From the NCBI GenBank assembly GCA_040752895.1, contig JBFMHN010000001.1, forward strand, positions 413,213 through 477,212: a stretch of DNA of 64,000 nt, in the 5' to 3' direction. Shown here piece after piece: positions 59,444-64,000 of this stretch. The position numbers and the translations under genes are program-made. Numbering within the stretch: the stretch's first letter is position 1; every line of letters starts with the position of its first letter. A model generated the notes under the pieces. It did not search any database and had not been told where the DNA came from. It saw nothing but the letters and a program-made list of their open reading frames with translations. The DNA comes from Pseudomonadota bacterium. GTDB lineage: Bacteria > Pseudomonadota > Alphaproteobacteria > GCA-2746255.

Positions 59444-61345
59444 TTAGGAAGCTGACCGGCTCTCGAGGTTGGCCTGTTCAAGGGCTTCGCTTGCGCGCAG
59501 CCAACGCTCTTCGGCGGCGGCAAGGTCACGCTCAACCTCGGCGCGCGTCTTCATAAGCTCGCTCACGGAAACGCCCTTCGGCACACCCGCCTCGTCTTGC
59601 AAAACGAACAACGTCCGGTCAATCTCGGCGCGTCGGCGCGAGAGTTGCTTCATTTCGGCCTCGGCCTGCTTGGCCGCCTGGCGCAGAGCCTGGTTGCGCT
59701 CGCGTGCCTTGGCTGCCATGCGCCGTTCGTCCCTTCGACTGGAACGTTCGGCCGGTTTTTTACTGTTTTCTGCCTTGTCCGCGCCACGGCCAAGCACCAG
59801 GTCACGGTAGTCGTCGAGACTGCCATCGAATTCCTTCACCGTGCCGTCGGCAACCAGCATAAGACGATCGGCCACAAGTTCCAGCAGATGCCGGTCGTGG
59901 CTGACCACGACAACCGCGCCGCTGTATTCGTTCAAGGCCTGGACCAGCGCTTCGCGCGCATCGACGTCTAGATGGTTGGTCGGCTCGTCCAGAATCAGTA
60001 TGTGCGGCGCTTCCCGAGTGATTAGCGCCAGGGCAAGCCTCGCGCGCTCGCCGCCTGAAAGCCGGCGCACCTCCACATGTACCTTGTCACCCGAAAATCC
60101 GAAACGGCCGAGCTGGGCGCGCACCTCGCCGGTCCCGGCCGTCGGCAGCCAGCGTGTCATGTGCTGCAGCGGCGTTTCCTCGGGCGACAGTTCCTCGATC
60201 TGGTGTTGAGCAAAATAGCCGACCCGTAATTTACCGCTGGCCGTCATGCCTCCCGCCATCGGCTTCAGCTGACCGGCCAGCAGACGCGCTAACGTGGTTT
60301 TGCCATTGCCGTTGCGGCCTACCAGCGCGATGCGGTCGTCCGGATCTATGCGCAGCTTCACATGTGACAGAATGGGCGCGCCGGCAACATAGCCGACCGC
60401 GGCATCATCCAACGCAACGAGCGGGGGCCGCATTTCCTTTGGGCTAGGAAACCCGAAGACGAGCGAGGCGTCTTCGGCGCTCTCGGCGATCGGCTCCATA
60501 CGGGAAAGGGCCTTCAGGCGACTCTGGGCCTGGCGCGCGGTATGCGCCTTGTAGCGCCAGCGGTCGACATAGGCTTGCAGCTTTTTGCGCTTTGCTTCCT
60601 GTTGGGTGCGCAGCGCCTCGGCCTGGGCCTGGCGGCCGCGCCTAAGCCGCTCGAACGCGTCGTAGCCGCCCGGATAGAGCGTAATCTTGCCGCCCTCCAG
60701 ATGGAGAATGTGATCAACCACGCTGTTCAACAGGTCGCGCTCGTGGCTCACGACGATCAAGGTGGAACGGTACGTCTTCAGGAAAGACTCGAGCCAGATC
60801 TCCGCCTCGAGATCGAGGTGGTTCGACGGCTCGTCGAGCAGCAAGAGATCGGGCTCGGAGAATAGCAGAGCGGCAAGCGCCACGCGCATGCGCCAACCGC
60901 CGGAGAAAGAATCGAGGGGCCGGTGTTGCGCGTCTTCGTCGAAGCCGAGACCGGCAAGGATGCGGGCCGCCCGCGCCGGCGCGCGATGGGCGGCAATGGC
61001 ATTGAGCCGTTCATGGAGTTCGCCCATGCGGTGGGGATCCGGTGTTTGCTCGACTTCAAGCAGCAGGCGCGCGCGCTCGGTATCCGCCGCGAGCACGGTA
61101 TCGAACGGTGTCGCCGTGCCGGCCGGGGCTTCCTGGGCAACATAGCCGATTCGCGTTTCGCGCGGCGCCTCAACGGCGCCGTCGTCGGCCTCGGTGAGGC
61201 CGGCGATGAGCTTGAGCAGCGTCGATTTTCCCGCACCGTTGCGACCGATCAGCCCAATGCGGCTTTTCGGCGGCAACGAGGCGGACGCATGATCCAGGAT
61301 GAGATGGCCACCCAGACGCACGGTGAGGTTATTAAGAACGAGCAT
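59444..61345 (-). CDS. ABC-F family ATPase (Uup/YheS group)
   Basis: 633 residues, two ABC domains and no membrane helices. Walker [12 protein letters not shown] and GRNGNGKTTLA, signatures FSGGWRMRVALA and LSGGERARLALA, and a linker of charged helices between the domains. A C-terminal coiled coil (AKQAEAEMKQLSRRRAEIDR) ends the protein. ABC-F proteins act on the ribosome in translation quality control. Start is ATG 61345 or 61357; the long open frame above that is not conserved. It faces the hemA remnant. Confidence 0.93.
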   Translation of the reverse strand: MLVLNNLTVRLGGHLILDHASASLPPKSRIGLIGRNGAGKSTLLKLIAGLTEADDGAVEAPRETRIGYVAQEAPAGTATPFDTVLAADTERARLLLEVEQTPDPHRMGELHERLNAIAAHRAPARAARILAGLGFDEDAQHRPLDSFSGGWRMRVALAALLFSEPDLLLLDEPSNHLDLEAEIWLESFLKTYRSTLIVVSHERDLLNSVVDHILHLEGGKITLYPGGYDAFERLRRGRQAQAEALRTQQEAKRKKLQAYVDRWRYKAHTARQAQSRLKALSRMEPIAESAEDASLVFGFPSPKEMRPPLVALDDAAVGYVAGAPILSHVKLRIDPDDRIALVGRNGNGKTTLARLLAGQLKPMAGGMTASGKLRVGYFAQHQIEELSPEETPLQHMTRWLPTAGTGEVRAQLGRFGFSGDKVHVEVRRLSGGERARLALALITREAPHILILDEPTNHLDVDAREALVQALNEYSGAVVVVSHDRHLLELVADRLMLVADGTVKEFDGSLDDYRDLVLGRGADKAENSKKPAERSSRRDERRMAAKARERNQALRQAAKQAEAEMKQLSRRRAEIDRTLFVLQDEAGVPKGVSVSELMKTRAEVERDLAAAEERWLRASEALEQANLESRSAS

Positions 61346-61544
61346 GAAAAAAGACATCAAGAGGATGCATGGGTGCCCCCTGATAGCACATTCGAACACC
61401 GCCGAACACCGCAGGTCATCGGGAGCAAATACGGGGGACGGATTGAATTGTCCTTGGCCTTGCTTGGTCCTATCCCTGCCCCCCCTCCCAGGCGCTAACC
61501 CGGTCAACGCCAAAGGACGCTGAAGAAGGGCTATCGCGTTCTTC

Positions 61545-62912
61545 TTAGAAATCCACCTGGGCGCGGAGCATGAAGATCCGCGGGTCGTCGTCGCCGCGGA
61601 AGGTCTCGCCGGGAAGCAAGGGGCCTGAACTGCCGGTCGCCTGGTTATCGGTGTTGACCCAGATGTAGTTCGCCAGGAAGCGGACGTACGCGTTGGCGTA
61701 CCAGTTAAGGCCCAAAGTGATGTTCTTCTCGCCGCCGCCGGTGACATCCTTGTCCGTAAGATCGATCGCGCTGTAACGCAGCGCGATCTCCCAGGCGCCG
61801 AAGCCGCCGTCCTCCAGGGAACGCGTCGGAACCACCCGGCCGAAAATGCCTTTGTTCGCCTCGTACTTCCGGGATTCGCCGGTCAGGAAGACGCTGACCA
61901 GGGCGTACCATCCCTTGAAGTCGAGGGTGGAAAGGGCCGCCCGGCTCACCGAGGAGCCCATGTATTCGCCCTGGAGCGAGAGGGGACCGTAAACGGTGGC
62001 CAGTTCCGCGCCGTAGGTCAGCACGTCGTCCACCTTGCCCGGAATCGTGCCGGTGTCGACGAAGCGGGTGGCCGTCAGATGGGATTCCGGGCGTTGGCGA
62101 ATGCGAATGGCTTCGTCTTGCGGGTTCTTCCAGGTGACGGCACCGCCCAGGTGGATAACCTCGGTGGCCTCGTGCACCGGCGCAAAGGTCGCCCGGGCGG
62201 TCAGCGCATAGCCTTCGTCGCCTTCGTTGGCGACGTCGTTGGAGGCGCTGCCGCTGCCCCCCGTCGCCGCCAGGGTCCAATTGCCGCCGTTGGTGTTGGC
62301 GCCGACGCTGATCAGCCGCCCGGGGGCGAAGATGTCGGGGAGCGCGCGCTCCATGAAGGCAACGTTGGTGTCGCTCGTCAGCTGATCGAGGCTGAAGGGC
62401 TGCTTGAAGTGCCCGACGGTCAAGGTGACGGGCTTGAGCCCGCGATAGGCCAGGTAAACGTCCTGAAGCGCCACCCCGTCGTTTGCGAAATCGGCTTCGA
62501 TCTTATACCCCCAGTCCCACAGCGCCCCCGCCCCCGAAAGGTAGACGCGGCGAAACTCCGTCCCGTCGCCGAGTTCGGTCTTGTCCTGGGTATAGGAGGT
62601 GTAGTCGGTCTGGACGCGGCCGTTGATCTTGAAGGAAAAATTACCGTCTTTCGACTGAACGCCGATGCCGCCCTTGGTCGTCACCTCGACGTCGCCGCCG
62701 GGCGCGGTCGGTTTCGTCTGCTTCGCCTGCTCCGCCCGGACCTGCTCAAGTTCCCGGCTGATGTTCTCCATCATCTTCTTCTGGATCTCAAGCTGCTGCA
62801 TGAGCTGCTCGATCTGCTGCTGTTGGCCGGTCTGGGCAAAGGCCGGCAGCGCCGCAAGCACGCCGGCAACGGATAGGGCCGTCGTCTTGGCCAGAAAACG
62901 CGAGCGGTGCAT
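61545..62912 (-). CDS. Phosphate-selective-type porin (OprO/OprP family)
   Basis: Outer-membrane anion channel. 455 residues from ATG 62912, with AAGGATG 8 bp upstream. Signal peptide (LSVAGVLAALPAFAQ), a Gln-rich coiled coil (QQIEQLMQQLEIQKKMMENI), then a beta barrel of alternating strands starting at FSFKINGRVQTDYTSYTQDK and ending with the aromatic C-terminal residue (RAQVDF), the usual barrel-assembly signal. Divergent from tupA, which suggests that the substrate is an oxyanion. Confidence 0.9.
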   Translation of the reverse strand: MHRSRFLAKTTALSVAGVLAALPAFAQTGQQQQIEQLMQQLEIQKKMMENISRELEQVRAEQAKQTKPTAPGGDVEVTTKGGIGVQSKDGNFSFKINGRVQTDYTSYTQDKTELGDGTEFRRVYLSGAGALWDWGYKIEADFANDGVALQDVYLAYRGLKPVTLTVGHFKQPFSLDQLTSDTNVAFMERALPDIFAPGRLISVGANTNGGNWTLAATGGSGSASNDVANEGDEGYALTARATFAPVHEATEVIHLGGAVTWKNPQDEAIRIRQRPESHLTATRFVDTGTIPGKVDDVLTYGAELATVYGPLSLQGEYMGSSVSRAALSTLDFKGWYALVSVFLTGESRKYEANKGIFGRVVPTRSLEDGGFGAWEIALRYSAIDLTDKDVTGGGEKNITLGLNWYANAYVRFLANYIWVNTDNQATGSSGPLLPGETFRGDDDPRIFMLRAQVDF

Positions 62913-62958
62913 GGCATTCATCCTTGTTAATTGTTGCAAAACTATGTGTTTTTATGTT

Positions 62959-62973
62959 ATATTTTTAAAATAT
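62959..62973. promoter_or_regulatory. AT palindrome between porin and tupA
   Basis: ATATTTT-T-AAAATAT is a perfect 7-bp inverted repeat in the 174-bp divergent gap, inside a longer imperfect dyad (GTT..AAC, about 62956-62978). It lies 47 bp from the porin start and about 115 bp from tupA. It could be an operator or a promoter element for both genes. A general AT-rich promoter cannot be excluded. Confidence 0.5.
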
Positions 62974-63086
62974 GCAACGAACAATGGCCCCGAAATTGCC
63001 CTTGGCCCCCCTACCCGCCGACGGCGTGCCACCACGGGATTAAGCCGCTTGCGAGTCATTGTTTTTTCTTCGGAAGGCATTGGGAA

Positions 63087-63959
63087 ATGAACGTGACGCG
63101 CCCGCTCAGAAACGCCGTTTTCGGGATCCTTTTCCTGCTTAGTGGGGCCCTTGCCTTCCCGGCGGGAAGTCAAGAAACCTATATTACCGTCGCCTCAACG
63201 ACATCGACGGAGGCTTCGGGGCTTTACGAGCACATTCTTCCAAAATTCAAGGAGGCGACCGGAATCAATGTGCGCGTCGTCGCCGTCGGCACCGGCCAGG
63301 CTATTGCCATTGCCGAAAAGGGGGACGCCGATGTGCTTTTCGTTCACGACAAGCCGTCCGAGATCGCCTTTTTGAAGAAGGGCGAAGGGATTGATCGTTA
63401 CGATGTCATGTACAACGACTTTGTCGTCGTTGGCCCCAAGACCGATCCCGCCAGGATTGGGGGCATGAAAGACGTTGTCGCCGCCTTTGCCAAGATTGCC
63501 GGGGCGAAGGCGCCCTTTGTCTCGCGGGGAGACGATTCGGGCACCCACAAATCCGAACTGCGCCACTGGAATGCCGCCGCTATTAACGCGAAGAAGGCCT
63601 CCGGCAGTTGGTACCGCGAGGTGGGCTCCGGCATGGGGGCGACGCTAAACACGGCCGCCAGCATGGACGCCTACACGCTGGCGGATCGGGGCACATGGCT
63701 CAGCTTCGAGAACCGTCAGAATCTCGTTATTCTCGTCGAAGGGGATCCGCGGCTCTTCAATCAGTATGGGATTGCCCTCGTGAATCCGGCGAAGCACCCG
63801 CATGTGAAATTCGCAGAAGGCCAGGCCTTTATCGACTGGGTTCTCTCAAAGGACGGACAACGGACTATCGCGAACTACAAGATCGGCGGCGAACAACTCT
63901 TTTTTCCGAACGCAACCGGAACCGGCACCTGGCTGGAAATTTTGTCGAAAGAAAAATAG
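63087..63959 (+). CDS. tupA: Tungstate-binding ABC transporter protein, TupA-like
   Basis: Periplasmic substrate-binding protein of an oxyanion ABC importer. 290 residues from ATG 63087. Signal peptide (NAVFGILFLLSGALAFPAGS), then the anion-binding STTST (37-41), VVAVGTGQAIAIAEKGDADV, VMYNDFVVVGP, and SRGDDSGTHKSEL, all characteristic of TupA. Tungstate (possibly molybdate) serves cofactor enzymes. The permease and ATPase genes would be expected just beyond the right edge, where only 41 bases remain. Confidence 0.88.
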   Translation: MNVTRPLRNAVFGILFLLSGALAFPAGSQETYITVASTTSTEASGLYEHILPKFKEATGINVRVVAVGTGQAIAIAEKGDADVLFVHDKPSEIAFLKKGEGIDRYDVMYNDFVVVGPKTDPARIGGMKDVVAAFAKIAGAKAPFVSRGDDSGTHKSELRHWNAAAINAKKASGSWYREVGSGMGATLNTAASMDAYTLADRGTWLSFENRQNLVILVEGDPRLFNQYGIALVNPAKHPHVKFAEGQAFIDWVLSKDGQRTIANYKIGGEQLFFPNATGTGTWLEILSKEK

Positions 63960-64000
63960 CTCGGAACAGAGCCTCGCGACGGCGGCCCCTTAGGCTTGGC

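Noticed and set aside
61358-61747. Apparent N-terminal extension of the ABC-F protein
   Set aside because: It has no ABC-F-like sequence and overlaps the end of the porin gene; two good ATG codons lie at 61345 and 61357.

Overview
The window looks like a chromosomal stretch of an alphaproteobacterium, most likely in or near the Rhodospirillales. Four things point there. The base composition is high in G+C. The order tig-clpP-clpX-lon-HU-tRNA-Val-tRNA-Asp-nuoA..N-birA-coaX-rnj-mce-DUF1467-proS-lolC-lolD-dnaE is familiar from that group. The prolyl-tRNA synthetase is the short alphaproteobacterial type, and a hydratase/GlnB/GlnA/ParE neighbourhood is present. tRNA-His carries an encoded G-1 and C73, as in ordinary bacteria and unlike the many alphaproteobacteria that lost that pair. 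No insertion sequence, prophage, CRISPR array or rRNA operon was seen. Assignments come from reading translated sequence; no database search was possible.

Region by region. From 1 to 34.9 kb every protein gene is on the minus strand. Read in the direction of transcription, it starts with NAD(P)H-hydrate repair (nnr), a small unknown ORF full of short tandem repeats, and tRNA-Leu. The protein quality-control block follows: trigger factor (with a striking His-Asp repeat), ClpP, ClpX, Lon and HU. Then come tRNA-Val and tRNA-Asp and a compact 14-gene complex I operon (nuoA to nuoN). The block ends with biotin ligase, pantothenate kinase, RNase J, methylmalonyl-CoA epimerase, a DUF1467 membrane protein, DNA glycosylase, a secreted hypothetical, ProRS, the Lol lipoprotein exporter pair and dnaE, which runs off the left edge.

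From 35 to 41 kb: D-amino-acid dehydrogenase, tRNA-His, the nitrogen-control pair glnB-glnA behind a good sigma-54 promoter, a YciA-type thioesterase and parE. From 41 to 56 kb genes alternate in strand: two small hydrolases, a DEAD-box helicase, an Atm1-type ABC exporter, a flavin reductase, two lipoproteins, a highly divergent frataxin, fumarase C, a MarR-like protein, a glycine-zipper lipoprotein behind an AT-rich promoter island, a DUF4202 protein, a VOC protein, an HpnB-like glycosyltransferase, an ABC1/UbiB-like kinase facing a COQ9-like TetR-fold protein, a Sel1-repeat protein and an orphan HicB. From 56 to 64 kb: a phasin operon preceded by an FNR/FixK box, an FNR-type regulator, YajQ, a remnant of hemA, an ABC-F ATPase, and a phosphate-selective-type porin divergent from a TupA-like tungstate-binding protein.

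Links between genes. The left part is growth machinery: replication, respiration, proteolysis, lipoprotein export. The right part has signs of nutrient and oxygen sensing: the sigma-54 promoter at glnBA, the FNR box at the phasin operon, and a palindrome between the porin and tupA. The observations most worth a second look are the (His-Asp)15 insertion in trigger factor, the frataxin lacking nearly all its conserved sheet residues, the FNR-box/phasin/unknown-gene unit, and the porin-TupA pair.
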